Of a stretch of DNA of 64,000 nucleotides, positions 19,224-28,644 are shown piece by piece. Within the stretch, counting starts at the first letter, position 1. The number at the start of each line of letters is the position of its first letter. Under the pieces are notes generated by a model. It did not search any database. It saw only the letters and a list, made by a program, of their open reading frames with translations, and was not told the origin of the DNA. The stretch is from Marisediminitalea oceani (GTDB lineage Bacteria; Pseudomonadota; Gammaproteobacteria; Enterobacterales; Alteromonadaceae): assembly GCF_003731635.1 (NCBI RefSeq), contig NZ_RCUA01000078.1:2062-66061 (forward strand), read 5' to 3'. The position numbers and the translations under genes are program-made.

Positions 19224-20117
19224 TTACAAATTTGTAGAGTAATCTGTCACTACCTGCTGCCACAATGTTTGCGCTGCCACCGCCATAACACCGCGATTAG
19301 CCCGAACCATCCCTACCCGCTTAACCAACGGACTACCTTCAATATCAAGGCAAATCAGTCCCTTACGTAGCATTTGTTCGAGGCACAAGGAAGGCACTAC
19401 AGAGATCCCCATGCCGTGAGCGATAAGCTGACCAATGGTGCCGTACTGGCCCGTCTCTGCCACAATATTGAGCTGGCCATACTCGGCGGTCATCACTTCT
19501 GTCCATTGTCTGACACTGGAACCCCGGTTAGGAGAGATAAACGGCTGACTGACAATATCTTCAAGGGTAATGGTTCGGCTCGCTCCAAGTGGATGATCTG
19601 CTGGCATAACGGCTACAAAACGATCGGTAAATAACGGGAAGAACTCCAGGTTGTCCTTACTTTCCGGTTCGAAACAAAACCCGATGTCTACCCTGCCAGA
19701 CAGCACAGCCTGCAGCGTTTCTTCCATGATGACATCGAGTACCCGCACCCGGATATTGCTGAATTGCTGATGAAAGCGCACCAGAATGCCTGGCAGTTTA
19801 GACTCTGCAAAAGATGGCATCGCTGCGACAGCGAGGCGCCCCTGAGCCATGGCAAACAGATTCTGTACACCTTCGACCGCGTCATCCCAGTCGTGAAGTA
19901 AGCGCCGCGCATGAGGCAAAAAGGTTTCGCCCTCAGGGGTTAGCTGTACCCGCCGGGTTGTACGGCTAAATAACTGACCGCCCAGCTGCTCTTCCATTTT
20001 TTTAATAGAACTGGATAACGCGGGTTGGGTAACAAACAGTTTTTCAGCTGCTTCGGCAAAGGTGGCAGATTCCGCCACACATAAAAAGGCCTGCATATTT
20101 CGGTATGAGATACTCAT
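19224..20117 (-). CDS. LysR-family regulator, divergent from scoAB
   Basis: A 297-residue LysR-type activator. The winged helix (about 4-62) includes MQAFLCVAESATFAEAAEKLFVTQPALSSSIKKMEEQLGGQLFSRTTRRV. The substrate-binding-like effector domain follows from about residue 90. It is transcribed away from the CoA-transferase genes with a 101-base shared AT-rich spacer, the classic arrangement for a LysR regulator of its neighbour. Regulation of scoAB and of itself is therefore a fair inference, with a CoA thioester or acid as inducer unknown. Confidence 0.88.
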   Translation of the reverse strand: MSISYRNMQAFLCVAESATFAEAAEKLFVTQPALSSSIKKMEEQLGGQLFSRTTRRVQLTPEGETFLPHARRLLHDWDDAVEGVQNLFAMAQGRLAVAAMPSFAESKLPGILVRFHQQFSNIRVRVLDVIMEETLQAVLSGRVDIGFCFEPESKDNLEFFPLFTDRFVAVMPADHPLGASRTITLEDIVSQPFISPNRGSSVRQWTEVMTAEYGQLNIVAETGQYGTIGQLIAHGMGISVVPSLCLEQMLRKGLICLDIEGSPLVKRVGMVRANRGVMAVAAQTLWQQVVTDYSTNL

Positions 20118-20218
20118 ATTAATAAATTTTATTTATCAAAAGTGATATTTAATCAATTTTACAAAATTTTAACCCTGATTGATACTAGCGGTGTTCATTA
20201 CTTAAAGGAGAGTATGCT

Positions 20219-20917
20219 ATGTCTGGTTTCGATAAAGTCGTATCCAGTTACGAAGCCGCGATGGAAGGGTTAGAAGATAACATGACCGTCATCGCCGGTG
20301 GATTTGGCCTGTGTGGTATTCCTGAGGGCAGCATTGCCCAAATCAAAAAGATGGGAACCAAAGGGCTGACAATCGTATCGAATAACTGTGGTGTTGATGG
20401 CTTTGGCCTGGGCATTCTGCTTGAAGATAAGCAAATCAAGAAAATGATTTCATCTTATGTAGGTGAAAACGCTTTGTTTGAACAACAACTGCTTAATGGC
20501 GAGCTGGAAGTAGAACTGACGCCACAAGGCACCCTGGCCGAAAAAATGCGCGCTGGCGGTGCGGGTATCCCAGCATTTTATACCGCAACCGGTTACGGTA
20601 CGCCAGTTGGTGAGGGCAAAGAAGTAAAAGAGTTTAATGGCCGCCCCTATATTCTTGAGGAGTCTATCACCGGTGACTTCGCCATTGTGAAAGCGTGGAA
20701 AGCAGACCGTTACGGTAACTGTATTTATCGCCACACAGCACAGAACTTTAATCCAATGGCCGCAACAGCCGGTAAAATCACCGTAGTGGAAGTGGAAGAA
20801 ATTGTAGAACCGGGTACATTAGATCCGGCTCACATTCACACGCCGGGCATTTATGTGGATCGGGTTATCCAGGGTACGTTTGAAAAACGTATCGAACGTC
20901 GCGTAACGGCTAAATAG
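20219..20917 (+). CDS. scoA: 3-oxoacid CoA-transferase subunit A
   Basis: A 232-residue alpha subunit of a succinyl-CoA:3-ketoacid-type CoA transferase, which moves CoA to acetoacetate or similar acids. The N-terminal glycine-rich motif [10 protein letters not shown] (about 27-36) is the CoA-transferase signature 1. The segment [18 protein letters not shown] and the long [20 protein letters not shown] match the subunit A family. A strong AAGGAG site precedes the ATG. It is followed by subunit B after nine bases. The substrate choice (succinyl-CoA against acetyl-CoA) cannot be settled from sequence alone. Confidence 0.9.
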   Translation: MSGFDKVVSSYEAAMEGLEDNMTVIAGGFGLCGIPEGSIAQIKKMGTKGLTIVSNNCGVDGFGLGILLEDKQIKKMISSYVGENALFEQQLLNGELEVELTPQGTLAEKMRAGGAGIPAFYTATGYGTPVGEGKEVKEFNGRPYILEESITGDFAIVKAWKADRYGNCIYRHTAQNFNPMAATAGKITVVEVEEIVEPGTLDPAHIHTPGIYVDRVIQGTFEKRIERRVTAK

Positions 20918-20926
20918 GAGGCAGTC

Positions 20927-21586
20927 ATGGCATTAACAAGAGATCAGATTGCGATGCGCGTGGCGCAGGAATTTCAGGACGGTAACTATGTCAACCTGGG
21001 GATTGGTATCCCAACGCTGGCCGCGAACTATGTGCCAGACGGTATCAGCGTTATGCTGCAGTCAGAAAATGGCTTACTGGGCATGGGCCGTTACCCTACT
21101 GAGGAAGAAGTCGACGCGGACATGATCAATGCGGGTAAAGAGACCGTGACGGCCATTACCGGCGCTTCTATCTTCAGCTCAGCAGAAAGCTTTGCCATGA
21201 TCCGTGGCGGGCACGTGGACTTTACCGTTCTCGGAGCATTTGAAGTAGATGTAAATGGTAATATCGCCTCGTGGATGATCCCAGGCAAACTTATTAAAGG
21301 CATGGGTGGCGCAATGGACCTGGTAGCCGGCGCGAAAAACATTATTGTCACCATGACCCACGCCGACAAGCACGGTAACTCCAAGTTATTGCGGGAATGT
21401 ACCCTGCCGCTGACCGGTGTTAACTGTATTACCCGTATCATCACCGACTTAGCAGTACTTGAAGTTAAAGACGGCGCGTTTTACCTGCGCGAGAGAGCGC
21501 CTGGTGTATCGGTAGATGAGATCAAAGAAAAAACCGCCGGTAAGCTGGTGGTAGAGGGTGATGTGCCGGAAATGGCCTTCGCCTGA
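20927..21586 (+). CDS. scoB: 3-oxoacid CoA-transferase subunit B
   Basis: A 219-residue beta subunit paired with the gene before it. [17 protein letters not shown] is the glycine-rich start. The catalytic glutamate, which forms the glutamyl-CoA intermediate, is in [13 protein letters not shown] (about 46-58). Further family strings are [21 protein letters not shown] and [25 protein letters not shown]. It is preceded by TAGGAGG overlapping the end of subunit A and followed by a hairpin terminator, so scoA-scoB is a two-gene operon. Confidence 0.92.
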   Translation: MALTRDQIAMRVAQEFQDGNYVNLGIGIPTLAANYVPDGISVMLQSENGLLGMGRYPTEEEVDADMINAGKETVTAITGASIFSSAESFAMIRGGHVDFTVLGAFEVDVNGNIASWMIPGKLIKGMGGAMDLVAGAKNIIVTMTHADKHGNSKLLRECTLPLTGVNCITRIITDLAVLEVKDGAFYLRERAPGVSVDEIKEKTAGKLVVEGDVPEMAFA

Positions 21587-21610
21587 TTGCAATTCACTTA
21601 AGCGCTTACA

Positions 21611-21652
21611 AAGGGGGACAACCGTACAAAACGGCTTGTCCCTTTTCTTTTT
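21611..21652 (+). terminator. Terminator of scoAB
   Basis: The hairpin GGGACAA-ccgtacaaaacggc-TTGTCCC has an extra inner pairing CCGT/ACGG and is followed by TTTTCTTTTT. It lies 25 bases after the scoB stop. Confidence 0.85.
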
Positions 21653-21721
21653 GGCTTGTGACTTTACTCAGGTACGTAATCAGGGATAATAGGCGCGGAT
21701 CTAAACCGGAGCGAAGCAACC

Positions 21722-23053
21722 TTGTTAATTACTGACTTACCTGTACATCATACCCTTATCAGCCGCATAGAAGATAAAGGCTTTACCGAACTCACCGAAG
21801 TTCAGGAAAAAACCATTCTGCCGGCCCTGCTGGGTAAGGATATTATTGCCTCCTCCAAAACAGGCTCAGGTAAGACGCTGGCGTTTTTAATTCCCGCTGT
21901 GCATCGCTTGCTAACCCAAAAAGCGTTAAGCCGACAAGATCCCCGTATTCTTATTCTCGCCCCTACCCGCGAACTGGCCAAACAGGTGTTTGGTGAAGCA
22001 AAGTGGCTATGCCAGAAGAAAAATCTGGCAACAGCTTTAATCGTGGGCGGCGATAACTATAACGATCAAACCAAGGCATTGCGCCGCAACCCGCATATTA
22101 TTGTGGGTACACCGGGCCGGGTAGCCGATCATTTAGAAGATAAAAGCTTCTTTATTAATGGCCTGGAAATGCTGATTTTCGATGAAGCCGACCGCATGCT
22201 CGATTTAGGGTTTGCCCAGGCGCTTAATATGATTAACGGTAAGGCCGATCACCGTAAACGCCAGACTATGCTGTTCTCGGCCACCATGGATCACGTTGAG
22301 CTAAACCACGTGCTGGATTCATTACTTAAGGCTCCGGTACGGGTGGCCGTTGGCAGTGCCACGGCAGAACATACCGATATCAGCCAGACGCTGTATTTTG
22401 CCGAGAGCATTGAGCACAAAGATGCCCTGCTCTGCGATCAGTTAACCAACAACAGTTATAACCAGGCGATTGTATTTACCGCCACGCGGGATGATGCAGA
22501 GCGCCTCAGCACCATGCTGGGTGAAAGCTTACCTACCCGCACTTCTCAGCCACTCAGAGGCGATTACGCCCAGTCAAAACGCTCGTTGGTGATGAATGAG
22601 TTTGCCCGTGGTCAGTTTGATATTCTAGTCACCACCGACGTGGCCTCCCGAGGGCTTGATTTGTCTAAAGTAGGTCTGGTCATTAACTATGACATGCCCA
22701 AACATCCTGAGGAATATATCCACCGGATCGGCCGTACCGGCCGGGCGGGTAATCAGGGCGCAGCAGTATCTTTTGTTGGTAAACGCGACTGGCAAAGTTT
22801 CTCAGCGTTAAAACAGCAACTCGCCTATCCGCTGGAGCCCCAGCAGCACGAGAGTCTGCCATCTAAGTTCAGCGGTATTAAACCTAAACCGGCCAAACCG
22901 AAAAAAGCAGCGATAAAGCATAAATCGACAGAGGGCAAATCGGAACAGCCGGTCAAAAAAACCCAGCGGGTAAGGACCATGACCGGTGAGGATATTGGCC
23001 ATATGCCAATGCGTAAAAAAGCCACTCCGCCTCCCCAGGACGAGGAAGAATAA
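21722..23053 (+). CDS. DEAD-box ATP-dependent RNA helicase
   Basis: A 443-residue RNA helicase. The Q motif region is GFTELTEVQEKTI (about 20-32). Motif I is SKTGSGKT (45-52), Ia PTRELAKQ, Ib TPGRV, II FDEADRMLDLGF and III SATMD. The second RecA domain has IVFTATRDDAERL, TDVASRGLDL and HRIGRTGR. A basic, lysine- and proline-rich tail (about 385-443) probably binds RNA. It is near the RhlE/SrmB group but I cannot assign a symbol safely. The start is TTG with GGAG ten bases upstream, because no ATG fits before the Q motif. Confidence 0.9.
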   Translation: MLITDLPVHHTLISRIEDKGFTELTEVQEKTILPALLGKDIIASSKTGSGKTLAFLIPAVHRLLTQKALSRQDPRILILAPTRELAKQVFGEAKWLCQKKNLATALIVGGDNYNDQTKALRRNPHIIVGTPGRVADHLEDKSFFINGLEMLIFDEADRMLDLGFAQALNMINGKADHRKRQTMLFSATMDHVELNHVLDSLLKAPVRVAVGSATAEHTDISQTLYFAESIEHKDALLCDQLTNNSYNQAIVFTATRDDAERLSTMLGESLPTRTSQPLRGDYAQSKRSLVMNEFARGQFDILVTTDVASRGLDLSKVGLVINYDMPKHPEEYIHRIGRTGRAGNQGAAVSFVGKRDWQSFSALKQQLAYPLEPQQHESLPSKFSGIKPKPAKPKKAAIKHKSTEGKSEQPVKKTQRVRTMTGEDIGHMPMRKKATPPPQDEEE

Positions 23054-23074
23054 AGGCTACCAGAATAGGTAGCT

Positions 23075-24520
23075 TTAGTTTGGAGGCGCTTCTGTAAGCG
23101 CCTTTTCTTTTAATAGTGACACTGCAGACGACAACACGTTATCATCACCACTGGTTATATCCGGCTTAAGGTATATGTCGGGTAGCACCCCCTTTAATGC
23201 CTCACTACCACTTATTCTGGTTATTTTCCCTTTTGCAACTTTTACAGTGATGCCAGTTTCAGGCAATTGAAAGCTGAATTGTGAAGTATACAAGCTCGGC
23301 AAATCAGCGGTTTCTTCCCCGGCAATCACGGCCCAGCCATAATCCTGTATTTGTGCTGCAGTAACTGCTGATTGAGAGTGAGTCTGACGGTTAATTAATA
23401 CTATTACCTGCCCCTTAAATCGTTGTTCTACAGGCTGAGGTTCATAAAGGCCGAAATCGTACTCATATATGCTACCACTCGGATGCTCCATTACTTGCTG
23501 CCAATATGGCTGAGTAATATCACGATGCTTTTGTGTGTCATCTTTTAGCAAGCGACTGGTTTTTAACTGAAACTTGCTTGACCATTTGAATGGTTTGTCA
23601 GCAATAAACGACACGAGATAGTTACTGAATGAATCATTACCGCCGGCATTGTTTCTGAGATCGACAATAAGCGATTTTATACGCCGCTGATTAATTTGTT
23701 TAAACCCATTACGTATAAATTCCTCAAATTCAATTTCATCACCCGAAAAATTGCCAGGATTTAAATAGGCAATATCGCCATAAAAAGAAAGCTTTCTGGT
23801 CGCATTGAGCACTTCTTCCCGCTGCATTTCAAAACCATGTATCACAGGCGTAGCATTTACAACCAGTGTTTGTTCATTACTGTCCTGATCCATTACCGTA
23901 ACCGAAAACGTTTTCTCTTCACCATATACCTGCCAGTAATAACGAGGGAAAGAAAGGGCTTCCAGTTTGGTTTGTTTAAAATAGTGACGTTCCGCAGAAA
24001 TCAAAGGATAAATGCTATCCAGCACTTCATCTAATGACTTTCCATTAATAGCAAGCAATTCATCACCAGCTTTAATCTCACCTTTTTCTGAATAGTTATG
24101 GGTAATTAGTGCTCGATGAATATCGAAGGTTATTTCGAAAGGGAATACAGTTCCCCCCGCTTGAGCATAAGCAATATAAACCTCGGCCGGAAAGTCTATT
24201 TCTGTATGACCGTTGCGGATAATAGCGGCTAATTGCTGATACAGACTGGTAACTTCAAGCAAAGTCCAACGCTTTTTAAGATCAACAAGTTGCCTTAACT
24301 GTTGATATTTCGCTTCGTATTGTGCCTGACTAACATAAGCAAATGCGTTGTAATGTGTCTTTGTCAGCGATTGATAAAGAAATGATAAATCGTTCGATAC
24401 TTGCTTTTGGCTAAATTCAGTTTGTTTATATGTTGCCTCCTGGGCAGAGACATTATTGGCGATGGCAAGAACCAGGGCGAAACTGGTGTAGATAATGGTA
24501 CGAACTAATTTATAAGTCAT
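23075..24520 (-). CDS. S41-family peptidase (tricorn/CTP-like), secreted
   Basis: A 481-residue protein with a Sec signal (about 1-26, cleavage after VSA). A helical N-terminal region and a PDZ-like segment (GEIKAGDELLAINGKSLDEVL, about 140-165) come before the S41 protease core. The core has SLIVDLRNNAGGNDSFS (about 285-300) and the nucleophile region INRQTHSQSAVTAAQIQDYG, where the serine after the glutamine is the likely catalytic one. These enzymes cleave periplasmic or surface proteins; the target is unknown. The gene is convergent with the helicase gene and shares its end with that gene's terminator. Confidence 0.85.
   Translation of the reverse strand: MTYKLVRTIIYTSFALVLAIANNVSAQEATYKQTEFSQKQVSNDLSFLYQSLTKTHYNAFAYVSQAQYEAKYQQLRQLVDLKKRWTLLEVTSLYQQLAAIIRNGHTEIDFPAEVYIAYAQAGGTVFPFEITFDIHRALITHNYSEKGEIKAGDELLAINGKSLDEVLDSIYPLISAERHYFKQTKLEALSFPRYYWQVYGEEKTFSVTVMDQDSNEQTLVVNATPVIHGFEMQREEVLNATRKLSFYGDIAYLNPGNFSGDEIEFEEFIRNGFKQINQRRIKSLIVDLRNNAGGNDSFSNYLVSFIADKPFKWSSKFQLKTSRLLKDDTQKHRDITQPYWQQVMEHPSGSIYEYDFGLYEPQPVEQRFKGQVIVLINRQTHSQSAVTAAQIQDYGWAVIAGEETADLPSLYTSQFSFQLPETGITVKVAKGKITRISGSEALKGVLPDIYLKPDITSGDDNVLSSAVSLLKEKALTEAPPN
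23084..23111 (+). terminator. Terminator of the DEAD-box gene, inside the S41 gene end
   Basis: The hairpin AGGCGCTT-ctgt-AAGCGCCT is followed by TTTTCTTTT on the plus strand. It starts about 30 bases after the helicase stop and overlaps the last codons of the convergent S41 peptidase gene. A smaller stem GCTACC/GGTAGC (23056-23073) stands just before it. Confidence 0.75.
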
Positions 24521-24605
24521 CCAACAAACTCGGATTGTCCTAAACCTTCACCAGAATATACAAAAAAGCCATCGTTACCGTTGCGCTATTATGTAACAAA
24601 ATTAA

Positions 24606-24636
24606 ACAAAAAAGCCGCTAGAAAGCGGCTTTTTTC
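24606..24636 (-). terminator. Terminator of the EF-hand gene
   Basis: The hairpin GCCGCT-agaa-AGCGGC is flanked by A6 and T6, so it works on either strand. It lies just downstream of the EF-hand gene stop on the minus strand. Confidence 0.88.
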
Positions 24637-24646
24637 TGAATCGGGC

Positions 24647-24889
24647 TTAGTATTCCCACCAGCACTCCTGCCACCAGGCAAGAAACTCTTCAAAGTCGAT
24701 ATACCCATCGTGGTTTTCATCGATAAGTTTAAAGCCTTCTTCTACGTGGCTGACTTTGGTTTTAGGTGAAATTACCGTTAATAACTCAATAAATTCCTGC
24801 AGGTCGATCTGACCGTTACCATCACGGTCAAAGAAGCTAAAATCTTTTTGAATCGCTTCTACTTTTTCGGGTGTTAATTCAGTAGACAC
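24647..24889 (-). CDS. Small two EF-hand calcium-binding protein
   Basis: An 80-residue acidic protein made almost wholly of two canonical EF-hands. Loop 1 is residues 21-32 (D21, D23, N25, Q27, D29, E32) and loop 2 is 57-68 (D57, N59, D61, Y63, D65, E68), so all calcium ligands are present in both. There is no signal peptide, so it is expected in the cytoplasm. The C-terminus is rich in tryptophan (WWQECWWEY). It is like half of a calmodulin. A calcium buffer or sensor role is inferred; the target is unknown. It follows trhO on the same strand after about 60 bases and has its own terminator. Confidence 0.9.
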   Translation of the reverse strand: MSTELTPEKVEAIQKDFSFFDRDGNGQIDLQEFIELLTVISPKTKVSHVEEGFKLIDENHDGYIDFEEFLAWWQECWWEY

Positions 24890-24948
24890 TGTCTGATTCC
24901 CTGTCGGTTTCCGGTGAGATTGAGTGTAACCCCAGCTCTACCGAATGT

Positions 24949-25947
24949 CTACGACTTAACTTGTTTTTGCGCCTGCAAAGCACGTAACCGCTGCTCCTCT
25001 GCCTTGGCCTTGCGACGGGCTTCCATAGCATCACGAGCTTCAGTACCAACGTGTTCTTCATTGCGCTCACGGGCCAGATTAATTTGCTTCTCACGTTCAC
25101 GGAATCGTTCAACCTGTTCGTCGCTATGAGTACCAAAACAATGTGGGCAGCTTACGCCGCTTTCGTATTTATCGCTTTGCTTATCGGCTTCAGTAATCGG
25201 CAAACGGCAAGCATAGCACTGGTCGTAGGCACTCTTTTCCAGGTCGTGATTCACCGCTACACGATTATCGAAGACAAAGCAGTCGCCTTCCCACATGGTC
25301 TCTTCTTTTGGCACATCCTCGAGGTACTGCAGAATACCGCCCTCAAGGTGATAAACTTCTTCAAAGCCCTGCTCTTTTAGATACGCAGTGGACTTTTCGC
25401 AGCGGATGCCACCGGTGCAGAACATGGCGACCTTTTTATTTTTCGCCGGGTCGAGATTTTCCTTCACGTAATCCGGAAATTCACGAAAGGTTTTAGTATT
25501 CGGATTCACCGCATTTTTGAAAGTACCAATTTCGATTTCATAATCGTTACGGGTATCAATGAGTACCACATCAGGATCGCTGATTAACGCATTCCACTCT
25601 GCGGGTTTCACGTAAGTCCCAACGGTACGACGCGGATCAATACCTTCCACACCCATGGTAACAATTTCTTTTTTCAGTTTTACTTTCGTCCGGTAAAACG
25701 GCTGGGTGTCGTGGAATGAAATTTTGTAGGAGATCGGGTTAAAGCGTTCATCGCTGTTTAACCAGGCCAGCAGGTTATCTATGCCTTGCTGCGTACCGGA
25801 AACGGTGCCGTTTATGCCCTCTGCAGCCAATAACAGGGTGCCTTTAATTTGATTCGCTTCCATTACATCGGTAAGCGGCTGGCGGATAGCTTTATAATCT
25901 TCAAGCGCGACAAATTTGTATAGCGCGCATACAACATACTGACTCAT
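24949..25947 (-). CDS. trhO: tRNA uridine(34) hydroxylase, rhodanese-like
   Basis: A 332-residue TrhO/YceA protein that hydroxylates U34 of some tRNAs to ho5U in an oxygen-dependent path; CmoM at 52.6 kb acts later on the same wobble base. The N-terminal ferredoxin-like domain (about 1-95) includes [16 protein letters not shown]. The rhodanese domain has the active loop [11 protein letters not shown] with C177 and C183. A C-terminal cysteine cluster (CYACRLP, SCPHCFG) suggests metal binding, and the end is a charged coiled coil. ATG 25947 is taken; a longer frame to 26010 has no family match. Confidence 0.93.
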   Translation of the reverse strand: MSQYVVCALYKFVALEDYKAIRQPLTDVMEANQIKGTLLLAAEGINGTVSGTQQGIDNLLAWLNSDERFNPISYKISFHDTQPFYRTKVKLKKEIVTMGVEGIDPRRTVGTYVKPAEWNALISDPDVVLIDTRNDYEIEIGTFKNAVNPNTKTFREFPDYVKENLDPAKNKKVAMFCTGGIRCEKSTAYLKEQGFEEVYHLEGGILQYLEDVPKEETMWEGDCFVFDNRVAVNHDLEKSAYDQCYACRLPITEADKQSDKYESGVSCPHCFGTHSDEQVERFREREKQINLARERNEEHVGTEARDAMEARRKAKAEEQRLRALQAQKQVKS

Positions 25948-26053
25948 ATTTTTTAACCTTTGCGAGTTGGAACGTAAAACCAGAGCAAAAATGCGCGCGG
26001 AATATAGCAAAAAAATCGGCAGGCGAAAACCCGACGGAGGTATTTAACGGCGT

Positions 26054-26554
26054 TTAAACTGCGATAGCCTGGGAGGCTGGAATGGTATCGGCCAGTAAGG
26101 TAGCGTCTGGCTCTCTGATTTGCGACGCTTTTTCACTTACCCAGGCAAGTTGCGTGCGATAAGGGCAATTTTGTTTTACTTCAGGTTCCAGGCGCTTGCT
26201 GTTGTTATGGAAACTTAACGGATCCGGGCTGATGGCCTGCCACAGACGGATGTGCTCATTGCTGAATGACTGACTCAAACCTGCCTGCCACTTTAAATAG
26301 CTGTCTACGTGTTCGGATGTCGATGCCATCGGGCTGCGTCGGTAATGGTTTAGTCTGGCGGGAAAATCCGGATCCTCAACCTGCTCTGGGGCTGACGACC
26401 ACCTGACAGGCTCATCCCCCCGGGCTTCACTGATTGCCAGATATAACGAAAACAACGCAGCACTGCCACCTACCGCCTTGTTGAGCGGAAGTGACGAAGT
26501 GACATTCTGAACATCAAAAGATGTTTGGGTAATGGTATCTGGTTGCAAAATCAT
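26054..26554 (-). CDS. Conserved-looking hypothetical protein
   Basis: A 166-residue soluble protein that I cannot assign. It has an alanine-rich helix (AVGGSAALFSLYLAISEARGD, about 27-47), a segment with LNHYRRSPMA and many proline and serine residues. There is no signal peptide and no membrane helix. The codon pattern looks like that of neighbouring genes, which supports a real gene. It is transcribed away from the receiver-TPR gene, with about 90 bases between them. Confidence 0.6.
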   Translation of the reverse strand: MILQPDTITQTSFDVQNVTSSLPLNKAVGGSAALFSLYLAISEARGDEPVRWSSAPEQVEDPDFPARLNHYRRSPMASTSEHVDSYLKWQAGLSQSFSNEHIRLWQAISPDPLSFHNNSKRLEPEVKQNCPYRTQLAWVSEKASQIREPDATLLADTIPASQAIAV

Positions 26555-26647
26555 TCATAGGTATTAACGACTTACTAGCTTAATCGGCATATACCCATTA
26601 TCCTTTAGTATATTATCGAACAGTTTCGCGTTTAATGGGAGCGGCCT

Positions 26648-28300
26648 TTGGGAGTGCCCTATCAGGACGTTAATATTCTGATTGTAGAAGATCAGCGTCC
26701 CTTCCTTATTCTGTTAAAAGGATTATTAACCAACCTCGGCGCCAAGGATGTCATGACGGCAACCAGTGCCGACCAGGCGATTCGCTTTTGCCGCAATCAC
26801 AGAGTCGATATTATTGTTTGTGACCTGCATCTTGGCACCAATAAGAAAAACGGCTTTGAGCTTTATCAGGAGCTGCAATATCGCAAGATGGTATCCGCCG
26901 GCGCGGTATTTCTGCTGATTAGCGCCGATGCCACGCGCCCAATCGTGCTGGGCTCATTAGAGCACAAGCCCGATGATTATCTGCTAAAGCCCTTCTCCCA
27001 GGCGCAGTTAAAAAGCCGGCTGAATAAATCCTGGCAACGTAAACAGTATTTTTTAAACGTACTGCAGGCAATGAGCAAACAGGAATACACGGCGGCAATT
27101 GAGGCGCTCGATAAACTAAAGGATATGCCTGCTCCCTATCAGCGCATGGCTTTGGAGATCCGTCTGGAGATCCTGTGGCATGAAAACCAGTACGAGAAAG
27201 CGCTGACCCTGTTAAACAGTCATTCAGACCAGTTACCCACGCAGTGGGCGCAACTGGCCCTGGGCAAAACTTATCTGGCCATGCGCAAATTTAGTGATGC
27301 CATTCAGTGCGCCAATAAGGTACTGGCGCTTAACCAGTTTGATCCGGAAGCGCTGGATATCCTTGCGCAGGCAAAATCCGCCTCCCAACACCCAGAAGAA
27401 GCGCTGGAAGATATTCGCCGGGCGATTAAAAACTCACCGTATTCACTGCAACGTCAGATCCTGGCCAGTCGTATCGCCAGGGACAATAATGACTATGAGT
27501 TACTCACTGAAGCCACTAAAGCAACCTGGCAATTATCCAAAAACACCATTTTTAAACAGGTTAATTACTGGTGTAATCATATATCCAGTCTGCTGGATGC
27601 TGCAGAAGCGGCAGACAGTAAAACGCAACGCCACCGGTTTCAGCAAGAAGCGCTATTGCAGTTGCAGCGAGCAGGCCATGACGAAGCCCTGACCCGGCTG
27701 GAAGAGCCGTTCAGCCTGGATATATTCGATCAGATCATGCACGCCCGGGTAGATGCCATCGACGGCAAACTCATTAACGCCAAACGATCGCTTATGGACA
27801 GTCAGATGGCTATTGAGAAACAGTTTGAGTTATACCCTGCCTCACTGGCGCCCTCAAGTATGCAATTAATGGTCGACCTCGGCGAATTTGAAGAGGTAAA
27901 CCAACTGCTGCAAACCCTTGCCAGCCAGAATACCGAACTGGACGATAGCAGCCGTATGCTGGTGCGGTCGATGTCCAAACAGGTGAAGGAAAGCGAGCAG
28001 CAATATGCCCATATAAACCGCCGCGGTATCCAGCTTTATCAGCAGGAAAAATATGCCGAGGCGAAAGCCGCCTTTAACAGCGCACTGGAACTTTCTCCGG
28101 TAAATGCGGGAATTGCGCTAAACTTATTACAATGCCTTATTAAGCTGATGGGTAACGATGGAAAAGATGACGGCGCGATGATCAAAGAGGCACGTCAGGT
28201 GTATAAGATACTGAACCATGCGCCCATGCGGGAGCAACACCAAAGCAAGTTTGATGGTTTAAGGGATGAATTGCTGCGCTTAGGCATTGCTACCCTGTAG
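26648..28300 (+). CDS. Response regulator with TPR repeats
   Basis: A 550-residue protein with an N-terminal receiver domain (about 6-125) and tetratricopeptide-like helices to the C-terminus. The receiver keeps the acidic pair in LIVEDQ, the phosphoacceptor aspartate in IIVCDLHLG, the S/T position in LLISAD and the lysine in LLKPFS. There is no DNA-binding or enzymatic output, so the output is probably protein binding by the TPR part. Repeats are clearest at about 180-260 and 455-490 (GIQLYQQEKYAEAKAAFNSALEL). The start is TTG with GGGAG six bases before. A paralogue of the same layout is at 48926. A small lipoprotein gene follows. Confidence 0.85.
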   Translation: MGVPYQDVNILIVEDQRPFLILLKGLLTNLGAKDVMTATSADQAIRFCRNHRVDIIVCDLHLGTNKKNGFELYQELQYRKMVSAGAVFLLISADATRPIVLGSLEHKPDDYLLKPFSQAQLKSRLNKSWQRKQYFLNVLQAMSKQEYTAAIEALDKLKDMPAPYQRMALEIRLEILWHENQYEKALTLLNSHSDQLPTQWAQLALGKTYLAMRKFSDAIQCANKVLALNQFDPEALDILAQAKSASQHPEEALEDIRRAIKNSPYSLQRQILASRIARDNNDYELLTEATKATWQLSKNTIFKQVNYWCNHISSLLDAAEAADSKTQRHRFQQEALLQLQRAGHDEALTRLEEPFSLDIFDQIMHARVDAIDGKLINAKRSLMDSQMAIEKQFELYPASLAPSSMQLMVDLGEFEEVNQLLQTLASQNTELDDSSRMLVRSMSKQVKESEQQYAHINRRGIQLYQQEKYAEAKAAFNSALELSPVNAGIALNLLQCLIKLMGNDGKDDGAMIKEARQVYKILNHAPMREQHQSKFDGLRDELLRLGIATL

Positions 28301-28338
28301 CCACAGTATTTAAAGCTCCTCACAAAGGATAAGATGTC

Positions 28339-28644
28339 ATGCAAAAACACTGTTTATTGGTTACTGCCGTTCTGGTTGGCTCAGGTTGGTTGTCGGGTTG
28401 TGCGAGTCAGTCTAACCTGTGTGAAGATATCCTTGAGGTCAAAGCTCAGGCTCAGCAATGCGAAGTATTACAGAAAGCCATCAGAAACCCCAAAAATCCG
28501 CAGATGGCGCTTACCGCCCGGCAAAGATATGAAAATGAGTGTGTTAATTTTCGTTATTATCGGGATGATTACGACACTATTTGTAAGGGCGGCGAACAAC
28601 CTATCGGTCAGCCCGCCCCAAAACCGGTAAACAAGGATAACTAA
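28339..28644 (+). CDS. Small cysteine-containing lipoprotein
   Basis: A 101-residue exported lipoprotein with the lipobox LSGC at about residues 18-21. The mature part has four further cysteines (NLCED, QQCEV, NECVN, TICKG), enough for two disulfide bonds, and a proline-rich tail. AAAGGA stands upstream of the ATG. It starts 38 bases after the receiver-TPR gene and is probably co-transcribed. The family is not known to me. Its last four bases overlap the stop of the convergent transporter gene. Confidence 0.75.
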   Translation: MQKHCLLVTAVLVGSGWLSGCASQSNLCEDILEVKAQAQQCEVLQKAIRNPKNPQMALTARQRYENECVNFRYYRDDYDTICKGGEQPIGQPAPKPVNKDN

